This document shows positions 8,226-16,947 of a DNA stretch of 28,830 nucleotides, one piece after another. The notes beneath the pieces are model-generated. The model did no database searches, had not been told where the DNA came from, and worked only from the letters and a program-made list of their open reading frames with translations. Source of the DNA: an uncultured Steroidobacter sp. (GTDB lineage: Bacteria > Pseudomonadota > Gammaproteobacteria > Steroidobacterales > Steroidobacteraceae); the NCBI GenBank assembly GCA_946478975.1, contig CAMLEO010000055.1, positions 1 through 28,830 of the forward strand, given 5' to 3'. Positions within the stretch are counted from its first letter, which is position 1; the number at the start of each line of letters is the position of its first letter. The position numbers were made by a program, and so were the translations under genes.

Positions 8226-8816
8226 TCAGCGCGATTCCATCAACTCTTTCCTCGCGCGGGCCAAGAGCTCTGGGTAATTCTTGGCGAATGGTTCAACCAG
8301 CGTCCTTTCCATCTGCCCCAGAACCCGCAATAGCACTTCATCCTCTGCAGGATGCTCGATGATGTTGGATCGAGTTTCCTCAGTTCTGGCGAGCCATTCG
8401 AACAGCACGAGCGCTTCCGCTTTCGTGAGCCCGACCGTGATCGCTTCTTCGGTGGTCATGTGCGCAGTTTCCGGCAAATGACTCCGATAGCCGTCGCCAG
8501 ATCGTGAGAAAAAATAGTGGTAGATATAACCGCCGACGAAGGTGGTCGCGAACAGCCCGACGACACCAACAAACTTGCCGAACGGCGGCAGTCCTGACCA
8601 TCGAAGCCGCAGGGAGTGAATCGCGTCGACCAAAAGCACAAAGCCCAGCAGCATGAAGATGGCGCCGAACAACACGCCTGCATTCTCCGCTGAGCTCCGC
8701 ACGCTGTCCGACGTCGTGACGTCAAAGTCTTCGAGTGAGATCAGCACGGCGGAAAGCAAGAAACCAATGCCGCACACCAGACCAATCCGAAAACACCAGC
8801 GAATGAGCCGATTCAT
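8226..8816 (-). CDS. Uncharacterised membrane protein with C-terminal helical domain, coupled to cecR-like operon
   Basis: 196 residues from ATG at 8816, whose ATGA overlaps the stop of the preceding gene. Three hydrophobic helices (about 7-27, 47-65 and 80-102) are followed by a soluble domain with GLTKAEALVLFEWLARTEE and LGQMERTLVEPFAKNYPELLARARKEL. That ending occurs, to my recollection, in small bacterial proteins of unknown function, some placed like immunity proteins. It is the third gene of an operon with the TetR regulator and an 89-residue protein. I do not know its function; a role in envelope stress or immunity is speculation. Confidence 0.7.
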   Translation of the reverse strand: MNRLIRWCFRIGLVCGIGFLLSAVLISLEDFDVTTSDSVRSSAENAGVLFGAIFMLLGFVLLVDAIHSLRLRWSGLPPFGKFVGVVGLFATTFVGGYIYHYFFSRSGDGYRSHLPETAHMTTEEAITVGLTKAEALVLFEWLARTEETRSNIIEHPAEDEVLLRVLGQMERTLVEPFAKNYPELLARARKELMESR

Positions 8817-9082
8817 TGTTGCCACGGGGTGCTCATACAACCATCACTCGAGTATTGAGTCTCAACCGTGAGCCTGTATTGCTCACCTGTGCTCGGATTC
8901 CTGAAGTATGCCTCCAGGTAGTCCGGCCACGGACCGGCATCGCTCACCGTGTTCAGATCGTCCAACGCCTGAGCGGCAGCGGCCGGCGCAAATTGCTCCA
9001 GGCGGCCATCCGCAAGTGCGCCCTTAATCTCTCTTAGGAGAGTTGTGAGCTGGTGCGGTGACTCGATCTGAGTATCCCTCAC
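8813..9082 (-). CDS. Small hypothetical protein between the CecR-like regulator and the membrane protein
   Basis: 89 residues, soluble, from GTG at 9082. The GTGA overlaps the stop codon of the TetR gene, and GGAG lies a few bases upstream within that gene. The first half is helical (LTTLLREIKGALADGRLEQFAP) and the second half looks like a small beta sheet (LEAYFRNPSTGEQYRLTVETQY). I do not recognise the family. Four-base overlaps on both sides indicate coupled translation with its neighbours, so the three products are probably needed together. Confidence 0.65.
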   Translation of the reverse strand: MRDTQIESPHQLTTLLREIKGALADGRLEQFAPAAAAQALDDLNTVSDAGPWPDYLEAYFRNPSTGEQYRLTVETQYSSDGCMSTPWQQ

Positions 9083-9816
9083 CGCTCCGCCTTAAACGCC
9101 CGCAGCTCCGCCGCGATCGACTGCAGGCCGCCGAGGGCGAAGGCGACCATGTGATCGACCAGGGCGTCGGTGTCGACCAGCAGCGTGGGGAAGATCTTCT
9201 TCTGCCATTCGGGGTTGGTGATGAGCAGAAACAAACACGGGCCCATGATGTTGACCATCGAGCGACTCACTGCGGGGTGAGTCGCGGGCACGCCGAGGAT
9301 GTCGCCGAGCATGCCGGTGACGAGCCTGGCTTTGGGTATGACCTGGTTGCGCATCATTCCATCGACGAGCGATGTGGGCGCGAGGAGCTCGCGACTCAGC
9401 ACACGCAGCTCCCACGCGCTGGCATCTCGCTTCACAACCTCGCCGACGATCTTTCGTAACAACAATCGCAGCTTGTCCGCACCTGTGACTTTGCTCTGAG
9501 TGATCTCAGTCACGATGTCGATGCTGACCAGGCGTGAGTGGGCTTCCTCCAGCACGGCGGAGTACAAACCATCCTTGCCGCCGAAGTGATAATTGACCGC
9601 CGCGATATTGGCGTTCGCCAGCTCGCAGATCTCCTTGCTGGTTGCGTACACATACCCGCGCTCAGCAAACACACGGCCGGCCACTTCGAGCAATTGCTGC
9701 TTCGTCTGTGCACCATCCTCGCGCACGACCGCACGGACCGGCGCCTTGACCTTGGCCGGCCGGCGCGATTTTGAAACTTTTGCGCTCTTACGGACGCGCG
9801 CCATCGGTGGGCTCAT
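9079..9816 (-). CDS. cecR: TetR-family repressor, CecR-like
   Basis: 245 residues from ATG at 9816. A basic N-terminal tail (MARVRKSAKVSKSRRPAKVK) precedes a TetR helix-turn-helix (about 38-85) with ATSKEICELANANIAAVNYHFGGKDGLYSAV. The C-terminal ligand domain has the CecR (DUF1956) character, with WELRVLSRELLAPT and MMRNQVIPKARLV. In E. coli, CecR controls the ybhG operon, and here the gene is divergent from ybhG homologues, which supports the call. The intergenic palindromes are its likely operator. A longer frame upstream to 9957 exists but would read through the promoter; starting at residue MARV (9804) is also possible. Confidence 0.88.
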   Translation of the reverse strand: MSPPMARVRKSAKVSKSRRPAKVKAPVRAVVREDGAQTKQQLLEVAGRVFAERGYVYATSKEICELANANIAAVNYHFGGKDGLYSAVLEEAHSRLVSIDIVTEITQSKVTGADKLRLLLRKIVGEVVKRDASAWELRVLSRELLAPTSLVDGMMRNQVIPKARLVTGMLGDILGVPATHPAVSRSMVNIMGPCLFLLITNPEWQKKIFPTLLVDTDALVDHMVAFALGGLQSIAAELRAFKAER

Positions 9817-9837
9817 GGGCACTCGCGACGAATAGAG

Positions 9838-9867
9838 TTGAAATTCAAATTTGATTTTGAATAGACT
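9838..9867 (+). promoter_or_regulatory. Sigma70-like promoter with embedded palindromic operator for the ybhG operon
   Basis: In a conspicuous AT-rich island, TTGAAA (9838-9843) and TAGACT (9862-9867) are spaced by 18 bases like -35 and -10 elements. Between and over them lie TCAAATTTGA (9845-9854, perfect 10-base palindrome), ATTCAAA-N6-TTTGAAT (9843-9862) and TTGAA-A-TTCAA (9838-9848). A TetR dimer bound here would cover the promoter. Autoregulation of the divergent cecR gene is likely. Confidence 0.6.
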
Positions 9868-9910
9868 GGAGGCCGATTGCAACCCTCGGAAGGTCTCGGA
9901 GCGTTCGCCC

Positions 9911-10939
9911 GTGCCGAAAAAAGCTATTCCCATCGTCATCGTCGCGCTGCTGGCCATCGCGCTGCTCGGCTATTGGTTCTTCGGCCGCGACCACGACTCG
10001 TCGCAGATCGTCCTGCAGGGGAACGTCGACCTGCGGCAGATCGAGCTGCCGTTCAGCGACAGCGAGCGCATCGCCGAGGTGTTGGTTGACGAAGGCACCA
10101 CGGTGAAAGCCGGCCAGGTGCTGGCACGGCTCGACACGGGTCGACTGTTGCCGCGCGTGGCACAAGCGGAAGCTCGCGTCGCTGCGCAAAGCGAAGCGCT
10201 GAGAAAACTTCGTAACGGCGCACGTCCGGAAGAAATTGCTCAGGCTCGTGCAGCACTCGCCGCCGCTCAAGCTGAAGCAGGCAATGCCACCAGTCAGTTG
10301 CAACGTTTGAAAAGCATCAGCGACGAATCGAAAGGGCGTGCGATCAGCCCGCAAGATCTCGAAGCTGCCACTGCCGCCGCTCGCATGAGCGAAGCGCAAG
10401 CGCAAAGCTCACGTAAGGCGCTGGAGCTGACGCTCGCCGGCCCGCGCAAGGAAGATATCGATCAAGCTAAAGCGCAACTCGATGCGGCCGAAGCCGATCT
10501 CGCCCTTCTCAAGCGCCAACTCGCCGATGCGGAACTGCGTGCGCCAACCGATGGTGTGATTCGCAATCGCCTGATGGAGCCCGGCGAGCTCGCCACCCCG
10601 CAGCGTCCCGTGTTCGCGCTGGCGATCACGACGCCGAAGTGGGTGCGCGCGTATCTCTCCGAAGTTGAATTGAGCCGCGTCGCGCTCGGCTCCCCCGCCA
10701 GCGTGACGATGGACAGCGCTCCCAACGCGCCGCTGCAAGGCAAAGTCGGATTTATTTCTTCGACCGCCGAGTTCACGCCGAAAACGGTGCAGACCGAGGA
10801 GCTGCGCACCAGCCTCGTGTATGAGATCCGCGTGTTCGTCGATGATCCGCAAGACCGGCTGCGGCTCGGCATGCCGGCGACCGTGACAATCGAACCAGCC
10901 GCCGCGCAGGGCGCAGTGTCGCGCGAGTCTGGAAAATGA
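9911..10939 (+). CDS. ybhG: YbhG-like periplasmic adaptor (membrane fusion protein)
   Basis: 342 residues from GTG at 9911, with GGAG nine bases upstream; E. coli YbhG is of similar length. One N-terminal membrane anchor (AIPIVIVALLAIALLGYWFF) is followed by GNVDLRQIELPF, a lipoyl half-motif (VDEGTTVKAGQVLARLD), a long Ala/Gln-rich coiled-coil hairpin (about 75-205), the second lipoyl half (LRAPTDGVIRNRLMEPGEL) and a beta barrel with the strongly conserved FISSTAEFTPKTVQTEELRT. It would link the YbhFSR ABC-2 exporter to the outer-membrane factor encoded downstream. First gene of a tightly coupled operon. Confidence 0.92.
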   Translation: MPKKAIPIVIVALLAIALLGYWFFGRDHDSSQIVLQGNVDLRQIELPFSDSERIAEVLVDEGTTVKAGQVLARLDTGRLLPRVAQAEARVAAQSEALRKLRNGARPEEIAQARAALAAAQAEAGNATSQLQRLKSISDESKGRAISPQDLEAATAAARMSEAQAQSSRKALELTLAGPRKEDIDQAKAQLDAAEADLALLKRQLADAELRAPTDGVIRNRLMEPGELATPQRPVFALAITTPKWVRAYLSEVELSRVALGSPASVTMDSAPNAPLQGKVGFISSTAEFTPKTVQTEELRTSLVYEIRVFVDDPQDRLRLGMPATVTIEPAAAQGAVSRESGK

Positions 10940-12699
10940 ACGCCGGCGACGATGCCATGATCGTTCGTGGTGACGGCCTCACCAAGCGATTCGCGCGTCA
11001 GAAGAACGATCCGGTCACCGCGCTCGACAGCGTTTCGTTCGGTGCGCGACACGGCACATTGACTGCGCTCGTCGGGCCAGACGGCGCTGGCAAGACGACA
11101 CTGTTGCGACTTGCGGCGGGGCTCATGCGAGCCGATGAAGGCACGCTCACGGTGCTCGGCCTCGACGCAGCGACTCATCCGCAGGCGATTCAAGATCGCA
11201 TCAGCTACATGCCTCAGCGCTTCGGCCTCTACGAGGACCTGAGCGTGCAGGAGAATCTGGATTTGTATGCGGACCTGCACGGCGTCACCCCGAAGCAGCG
11301 CGCCGAACGTTATCCGCGACTCATGGAAATGACTGCGCTCGCGCCGTTTCTCGACCGCCTGGCCGGCAAGCTCTCCGGCGGCATGAAACAAAAGCTCGGG
11401 CTCGCCTGCACGCTGGTGCGCTCGCCGGAACTGTTGCTGCTCGACGAGCCGACCGTCGGCGTCGATCCGCTCTCGCGACGCGAGCTGTGGGACATCGTGA
11501 GCGGACTGGTGGAGAACGAAGGTTTGTCGGTGCTCGTCAGCACGTCATATATGGACGAAGCCGAGCGCTGCGCTCATGTCGTCGTGCTGCACGAAGGCAA
11601 GGTGCTGGCGAGCGGCCCGCCGGGAGAATTGCGTTCGCGCGCGGAGGGTCATTCATTCTTCGCCATCTCGAAACAGCAGGCGCCCGCGCGCAAGTTGCAA
11701 GCAGAGCTGATCGATCGTGACGACGTGATCGATGCCGTGCCTCAGGGCGGACAGGTGCGGACGGTGCTGCGCGGTCGCGAACCGCTGTCGCTGCAGAATG
11801 CGACATTCGAGCCGACGACGCCAAATCTCGAAGACAGCTTGATGATGTTGCTGCGGCAGAGGACGCACGTGCAGCCCGCCGCGAACGCAGCGCTCGATCT
11901 CGGCCAGAAGGCGCCGGGGGATCATTCGGAAATCGTCATCGAAGTGCACGACCTGGTGCGCAAGTTCGGCGACTTCACCGCCGTGAACCGCACGAGTTTC
12001 GAAGTGAAGCGCGGCGAAGTGTTTGGGCTGCTCGGCCCGAACGGCGCCGGCAAGACCACGACGTTTCGAATGTTGTGCGGCCTGCTGCCCGCAACCTCCG
12101 GAACATTGAAAGTGGCCGGGGCTGATCTGCGTCACGCACGCGCCGAAGCGCGGCAAAACATCGGCTACGTCGCCCAGAAGTTTTCGCTCTACGGTGACAT
12201 CAGCGTGCTCGAAAACCTGCAGTTCTTCGCCGGTGCCTATGGCTTGCGCAATTCGCGGGCGGTGGAACGTATCGACTGGGCGCTGGACAATTTCGAGCTC
12301 AAAGAGCGTGCGAACTCGACGGCCGGTTCGTTGCCCGGGGGATTTCAGCGCCGACTCGCGATGGCAGCCGCACTGTTGCACGAGCCTGCGATTGTGTTTC
12401 TCGACGAGCCCACCAGCGGCGCCGATCCGCTGGCGCGTCGCGAATTCTGGCGACGCATCGGCTCGCTCGCCGATCACGGCACAACCATCGTCGTCACCAC
12501 CCACTTCATGGAAGAAGCCGAGTACTGCGATCGGATCATGATTCAAGACGCGGGCACGATGCTCGCGATCGGCACGCCGGAAGAAGTGCGCCTGCATGCG
12601 GGTTCAGGCGATCAGCCCGCACATTCCATGGAAGACGCGTTCATCGGCATCGTCGAGCGAGGCCGGGCACAGGCGCAGCGCCAGGAGCACGCCGCATGA
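10936..12699 (+). CDS. ybhF: YbhF-like ABC transporter with two fused ATPase domains
   Basis: 587 residues; ATG overlaps the ybhG stop as ATGA. The first ATPase domain has Walker A GPDGAGKT (47-54), LSGGM (146-150) and Asp170-Glu171; its H-loop reads STSYMDEAE with Ser204 where His is expected. The second has GPNGAGKT (367-374), a divergent signature LPGGF (466-470), Asp490-Glu491 and an intact His in TTHFMEEAE. This asymmetry suggests one composite ATP site is impaired. It powers the ABC-2 permeases encoded next. Related YbhFSR transporters are linked to drug and cation export in E. coli; the substrate here is unknown. Confidence 0.93.
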   Translation: MNAGDDAMIVRGDGLTKRFARQKNDPVTALDSVSFGARHGTLTALVGPDGAGKTTLLRLAAGLMRADEGTLTVLGLDAATHPQAIQDRISYMPQRFGLYEDLSVQENLDLYADLHGVTPKQRAERYPRLMEMTALAPFLDRLAGKLSGGMKQKLGLACTLVRSPELLLLDEPTVGVDPLSRRELWDIVSGLVENEGLSVLVSTSYMDEAERCAHVVVLHEGKVLASGPPGELRSRAEGHSFFAISKQQAPARKLQAELIDRDDVIDAVPQGGQVRTVLRGREPLSLQNATFEPTTPNLEDSLMMLLRQRTHVQPAANAALDLGQKAPGDHSEIVIEVHDLVRKFGDFTAVNRTSFEVKRGEVFGLLGPNGAGKTTTFRMLCGLLPATSGTLKVAGADLRHARAEARQNIGYVAQKFSLYGDISVLENLQFFAGAYGLRNSRAVERIDWALDNFELKERANSTAGSLPGGFQRRLAMAAALLHEPAIVFLDEPTSGADPLARREFWRRIGSLADHGTTIVVTTHFMEEAEYCDRIMIQDAGTMLAIGTPEEVRLHAGSGDQPAHSMEDAFIGIVERGRAQAQRQEHAA

Positions 12700-13844
12700 G
12701 CGACCAACACGCACCGAGCAAACGTTTGTCGTGGCGGCGGTTGCGCGCGCTCACGGTAAAGGAGACTCGTCAGCTGTTGCGAGACAAGAGCAACCTGATG
12801 GTCGGCCTGTTCCTGCCGTTCGTGCTGATCCTGGTGTTCGGTTACGGCTTGTCGTTCGACGTCAGGAATGCGCCGGTGGCGATCGTTTCGCAGGACACCT
12901 CGCCCACCGCACAGGACGTCGTCTCGGGCTTCTATCTATCGCCCTACTTCTCTGTGACGCCGCTGCATTCGATGGTCGAGGCGCAACGCTTGATGCGCGC
13001 GGGCAAGGTCGAAGCGATTGTCTATCTGCAGACCGATTTTTCTCGGCGACTCGCGGCTGGTGACGCAACCGTTCAAGTGTTGGTCAACGGCGTGGACGCC
13101 AACCGTGCGCGCGTGCTCGAAGGATTCGCACAGGGCGCAATTGCGCAGTGGAGCATGAAGCGCGCCGCCAGCGGTGAAGCCGCCGCCATGCCCTCGCCGG
13201 CGGTGAGATTGGAAACTCGCTTGTGGTTCAACGAAGCGAACACCAGCACGCACTTCTTGGTCCCGGGGCTGATCGTGCTGATCATGACGTTGAACGGCGC
13301 ATTGCTCACATCACTGGTGATGGCCCGCGAATGGGAGCGAGGCACGCTGGAATCGCTGTTCGTTACGCCGATCAACACCGGCGAGCTCATCGCCTCCAAG
13401 CTCATCCCCTACTTCGGCGTCGGCCTCGCCGGCCTCACGATGTGCCTGCTCGCCGGCAAGTTCCTGTTCTTCGTGCCGATCCGAGGCTCGCTGCTGCTGA
13501 TCGTGCTGATCTCGATGTTGTATCTGCTGGTCTCGCTCAGCCTGGGATTGCTGATCTCGGCGGCGACCAAGAATCAATTCCTCGCCTCGCAGATCGCGCT
13601 GATCACGAGCTTCCTGCCGGCGATGATGCTGTCGGGCTTCATCTTCGACCTGCGCAGTGTGCCGACAGTTGTGCGCCTGGTCGGCGCGGTGCTGCCGCCG
13701 ACGTACTACGTCGAAGCGCTGCAATCGCTGTTTCTCGCCGGCAACGTGCGCGGCCTGCTCCTGAAGGATTGCGCCGTGCTGTTATTCGCCGCGGTCGCTC
13801 TGTTTGTACTGATCCGCATCAACACGCGGAAGCAGCTCGTATGA
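12696..13844 (+). CDS. ybhS: YbhS-like ABC-2 permease
   Basis: 382 residues; ATGA overlap with ybhF. ABC-2 layout: one N-terminal helix (about 34-54, LMVGLFLPFVLILVFGYGLSF), a large periplasmic domain (55-190), then five C-terminal helices with the conserved MAREWERGTLESLFVTPI cytoplasmic loop and LLSGFIFDLRSVPTVVRLVGAVLPPTYYVEAL. It pairs with the next permease as a heterodimer with the double ATPase. Confidence 0.92.
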   Translation: MSDQHAPSKRLSWRRLRALTVKETRQLLRDKSNLMVGLFLPFVLILVFGYGLSFDVRNAPVAIVSQDTSPTAQDVVSGFYLSPYFSVTPLHSMVEAQRLMRAGKVEAIVYLQTDFSRRLAAGDATVQVLVNGVDANRARVLEGFAQGAIAQWSMKRAASGEAAAMPSPAVRLETRLWFNEANTSTHFLVPGLIVLIMTLNGALLTSLVMAREWERGTLESLFVTPINTGELIASKLIPYFGVGLAGLTMCLLAGKFLFFVPIRGSLLLIVLISMLYLLVSLSLGLLISAATKNQFLASQIALITSFLPAMMLSGFIFDLRSVPTVVRLVGAVLPPTYYVEALQSLFLAGNVRGLLLKDCAVLLFAAVALFVLIRINTRKQLV

Positions 13845-14959
13845 ACGCGACGTTACATCGCATCGCCATTCTGATCCGCAAGGAGCTGATTGCGGTCCTG
13901 AAGGATCCGCGCAGCCGGATCGTGCTGGTGCTGCCGGTGATCCTGCAGTCGCTGCTGTTCGGCTACGCGGCCACGTTCGACCTCAACGAAGTGCCCTATG
14001 CGGTGCTCGACCTCGACCGCAGCAATGCCTCCAACGAGTTCATCACTGTGCTCGATGGCTCCGGCGTGTTCAAACGCGTGGCGACGCTGAGCAGTCCGGC
14101 GCAGATCGGCGAGACCATCAGCAACAAGCGCGCGCTGATCGTCATTCATCTGCCCGTCGATTTCGAACGTGATATCGAGTCGGGTCGCGGCGGCGTCGTG
14201 CAAGTGATCGCCGACGGTCGCAACTCGAACACTGGCAATGTCTCCGCTTCGTATGTTTCTGCCGCGGTCGATCGTTTCAACACGCAATGGAATCAGTCAC
14301 GCGGGGGCGCAGCGCCGCCGCTGCGAGTCGAAACTCGCGCCTGGTACAACCCGAATCTCGAAACGCGCTGGGCGATGATTCCGAGCCTGATCGGCGCCCT
14401 CAGCATGCTTCAGGTGCTCATGCTCGCCGCACTGTCGGTTGCCCGCGAGCGCGAGCAAGGAACATTTGATCAACTGCTGGTCACGCCGCTGCGCCCGACG
14501 GAGATCATGGTCGGCAAGGCTGTGCCGCCAATTCTGATCGGGATCGTGCAGTCGTCGATGATCTTCCTGGTCGCACGCTTCTGGTTCGGTATTCCCTTTC
14601 AAGGCTCGCTGTTCACGCTGTATTCCGGGCTGCTCCTGTTCACGACCGCGGCGGTCGGCATCGGTCTCGCGCTCTCGGCGTTCTCGAAGACCATGCAGCA
14701 GGCAATGCTGTACACCTTCGTGCTGCTGATGCCGATGATGCTGTTGTCCGGCCTCACCTCGGCGATCAGCAACATGCCGAAAGCCATGCAATATCTCACG
14801 CTTGCCAATCCGCTGAGATATGCCATCGACCTGGTGCGGCGTGTGTATCTCGAAGGCGCTAGCTTCGGTTATCTGTATCACGATATGTGGCCGCTGGTGG
14901 TCATCGCGCTGGTGACCTTGCCGACAGCCGTCTGGCTGTTTCGCCACCGGCTGGTGTAG
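13841..14959 (+). CDS. ybhR: YbhR-like ABC-2 permease
   Basis: 372 residues; ATG at 13841 overlaps the ybhS stop as ATGA, which fixes the start. Same architecture as the preceding permease: one N-terminal helix ending in FGYAATFDLNEVPYAVLDLD, a periplasmic domain, and a C-terminal bundle with VAREREQGTFDQLLVTPL and MLLSGLTSAISNMPKAMQYLTLANPLRYAIDL. Second half of the permease heterodimer. Confidence 0.92.
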   Translation: MNATLHRIAILIRKELIAVLKDPRSRIVLVLPVILQSLLFGYAATFDLNEVPYAVLDLDRSNASNEFITVLDGSGVFKRVATLSSPAQIGETISNKRALIVIHLPVDFERDIESGRGGVVQVIADGRNSNTGNVSASYVSAAVDRFNTQWNQSRGGAAPPLRVETRAWYNPNLETRWAMIPSLIGALSMLQVLMLAALSVAREREQGTFDQLLVTPLRPTEIMVGKAVPPILIGIVQSSMIFLVARFWFGIPFQGSLFTLYSGLLLFTTAAVGIGLALSAFSKTMQQAMLYTFVLLMPMMLLSGLTSAISNMPKAMQYLTLANPLRYAIDLVRRVYLEGASFGYLYHDMWPLVVIALVTLPTAVWLFRHRLV

Positions 14960-14966
14960 GTGCGTC

Positions 14967-16400
14967 ATGCGAAACAAGATTTGCATCCTCCTCAGTTCGG
15001 CGCTGTTGAGCGCCTGCGCCGTCGGGCCTGACTACAAGGCACCGGAACCAGCCCTGCCGCAACAGTGGAAGAATTCGGCGACCAGCGACGCGGTCGAGCA
15101 GCAGTGGTGGAAACAATTCCACGACGCGACGCTCGACGATCTGGTCACGCGGGCGTTAGCAAACAATGCCAACGTGCAGATCGCCACGCTGCGCCTGGCA
15201 CAAAGCCGGGTCATGCGCAGTACGGACGCGAGCGCACGCTGGCCCAATGTGACTGCCAACGCGGCCTATCAGCGCGAACGACAGAGCGAGAACGGCACCG
15301 CCACCCGCATGATCGATCTGATTTCGCCGCCGGGCGGTCGCGATCAAATCGTGTCGTTGCTGAGCGAACCGTTCAGCGTGTATCAGGGCGGATTCGATGT
15401 GGGCTGGGAGCTGGACCTGTGGGGCCGCGTGCGACGCTCGCTCGAAGCGGCCGACGCCAATGTGCAGATGAGCGAACAAGATCTGCACGACGCACAGCTT
15501 TCTCTCATCGGTGAAGTCGTGCGTGGCTACCTGGAGCTGCGTGGCGTGCAGGATCAGCTGCGCATCGCGAATGCCGATGCGGCGGCCAGCGCAGATCTCG
15601 TCGAGCTCACGGAATATCGCGTCAAAGGCGGGCTGGTCGATCAGCTCGATCTCTCCACTCAACGCGCGCGCCTTGCGGAGGCGAGATCCAACGTGCCGCA
15701 GTTGAAGCAACAGGAAACGCAGTTGATGAGTGCGCTGGCGGTGCTGCTGAACGAGCAGCCGGGAGCGCTCAATGCGCAACTCGCCGCCGCGCCGCCGACG
15801 TTTGCGTTACCTCAGGCCATCGCTGGCGGTGTTCCTTCTGAAGTCGCGCGCCGACGACCTGACATTCAGCGAGCCGAGGCGCAGTTGCATGCCGCAACAG
15901 CGAAGATCGGCGTCGCCGTCGCCGATTTATATCCTCGCATCACGCTCTCGGGCAGCTTCGTTCAGCAGGCGCTGAATGTGTCCGACCTCAGCGAATGGGG
16001 ATCGCGACAGTGGTCGATTGGCCCGAGCATCAGCCTGCCGATCTTCGACGGCGGCCGCCGACGCGCCGTGGTCCAGCTTCGCAAGCTCGACCAGCAGCAG
16101 GCTGCCATTGCCTATCAGCAGACAGTGCTGCGAGCGTGGCATGAAATCGAGAATGCGTTGAGCGGCTACAGCGCTGAGCAGGAGCGCAATCGCGAGCTCG
16201 CCACTGCGCTCACTGCGAGCCGCGAGGCGTACGATATCGCCAGCGTTCGATACAACCACGGCATGATCAACTATCTCGCCGAGCTCGATGCGCGACGCAC
16301 CTTGCTGCAAACGGAGCGCGCGTACAGCCAGAGCAACATTCAGCTGGGGACGCAGTGGGTCGCGGTTTACAAGGCGCTCGGCGGCGGCTGGCCGCAGTGA
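14967..16400 (+). CDS. Outer-membrane efflux lipoprotein (OprM/NodT family)
   Basis: 477 residues. Lipoprotein signal with lipobox LLSAC (Cys17), then AVGPDYKAPEPALPQQW, typical of the NodT/OprM class. Two TolC-type repeats are visible, each with long helices; the first contains YQGGFDVGWELDLWGRVRRS and the second RRRPDIQRAEAQLHAATAKIGVAVADLYPRITL. It starts seven bases after ybhR, with TAGGTG over that stop as possible ribosome binding site, so it is the last gene of the operon. It gives the YbhGFSR pump an exit channel of its own; the E. coli ybh operon, as I know it, has none. Confidence 0.94.
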   Translation: MRNKICILLSSALLSACAVGPDYKAPEPALPQQWKNSATSDAVEQQWWKQFHDATLDDLVTRALANNANVQIATLRLAQSRVMRSTDASARWPNVTANAAYQRERQSENGTATRMIDLISPPGGRDQIVSLLSEPFSVYQGGFDVGWELDLWGRVRRSLEAADANVQMSEQDLHDAQLSLIGEVVRGYLELRGVQDQLRIANADAAASADLVELTEYRVKGGLVDQLDLSTQRARLAEARSNVPQLKQQETQLMSALAVLLNEQPGALNAQLAAAPPTFALPQAIAGGVPSEVARRRPDIQRAEAQLHAATAKIGVAVADLYPRITLSGSFVQQALNVSDLSEWGSRQWSIGPSISLPIFDGGRRRAVVQLRKLDQQQAAIAYQQTVLRAWHEIENALSGYSAEQERNRELATALTASREAYDIASVRYNHGMINYLAELDARRTLLQTERAYSQSNIQLGTQWVAVYKALGGGWPQ

Positions 16401-16406
16401 GCGGCT

Positions 16407-16898
16407 TCAGCTCTGCTGCTCGCTCGTGAGCACGACCGATGTTTCTATTTGTCGCAGTGGAATGTTCCAGTAGGTGCTGAGCAGTCGGGTCTTTTCTTCT
16501 TCGGACACCATTTTGAATCCATGGCGGCGATAGAAATCGATCGCCCAGCTCGCGGCCGCCCAGGTGCCGACCAGCATGCGACGCGAGCTGCCACGCTGCA
16601 AATGTTTGATCAGCGTTGACCCGACGCCCAGCCGCTGCTGGCCCGGCAGCACATATGCGTGACGAATCAGATCCACGTCACGCACCGGCTGAATGCCCAT
16701 CACGCCCAGCAGCTTCCCTTGCGATTCGAAGCCCCAGAACTCGACGCCGCTCGCGATCTCGTTGCGAAGCTCGGCTTCGGACATATACGGCTCGTGCCAG
16801 CGATCCTGCGGGATCACTCCCCGATACGCTTCGGCGGCCTGATTGATGATCGCGAGAATTTCTGCGGTTTCGTCACCGCAACGACGAACGGTACTCAT
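16407..16898 (-). CDS. GNAT-family N-acetyltransferase
   Basis: 163 residues. GNAT fold features: GKLLGVMGIQPV (beta 4), the acetyl-CoA loop QQRLGVGSTLIKHL, and AASWAIDFYRRHGFKMV, the usual final motif. Substrate unknown; the N-terminal pattern AEAYRGVIPQDRWHEPYMS occurs in many stand-alone acetyltransferases. Its stop lies six bases from the stop of the converging outer-membrane factor gene. Confidence 0.88.
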   Translation of the reverse strand: MSTVRRCGDETAEILAIINQAAEAYRGVIPQDRWHEPYMSEAELRNEIASGVEFWGFESQGKLLGVMGIQPVRDVDLIRHAYVLPGQQRLGVGSTLIKHLQRGSSRRMLVGTWAAASWAIDFYRRHGFKMVSEEEKTRLLSTYWNIPLRQIETSVVLTSEQQS

Positions 16899-16947
16899 GC
16901 GCGCAGTCTGCCGGGCGCACGCGGGGCCTTCTTGGACAAAATTGCAG

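Noticed and set aside
16384..16395. GCGGC-TG-GCCGC mini-hairpin at the end of the outer-membrane factor gene as a terminator
   Set aside because: It lies inside the coding sequence, has a two-base loop and no T run.
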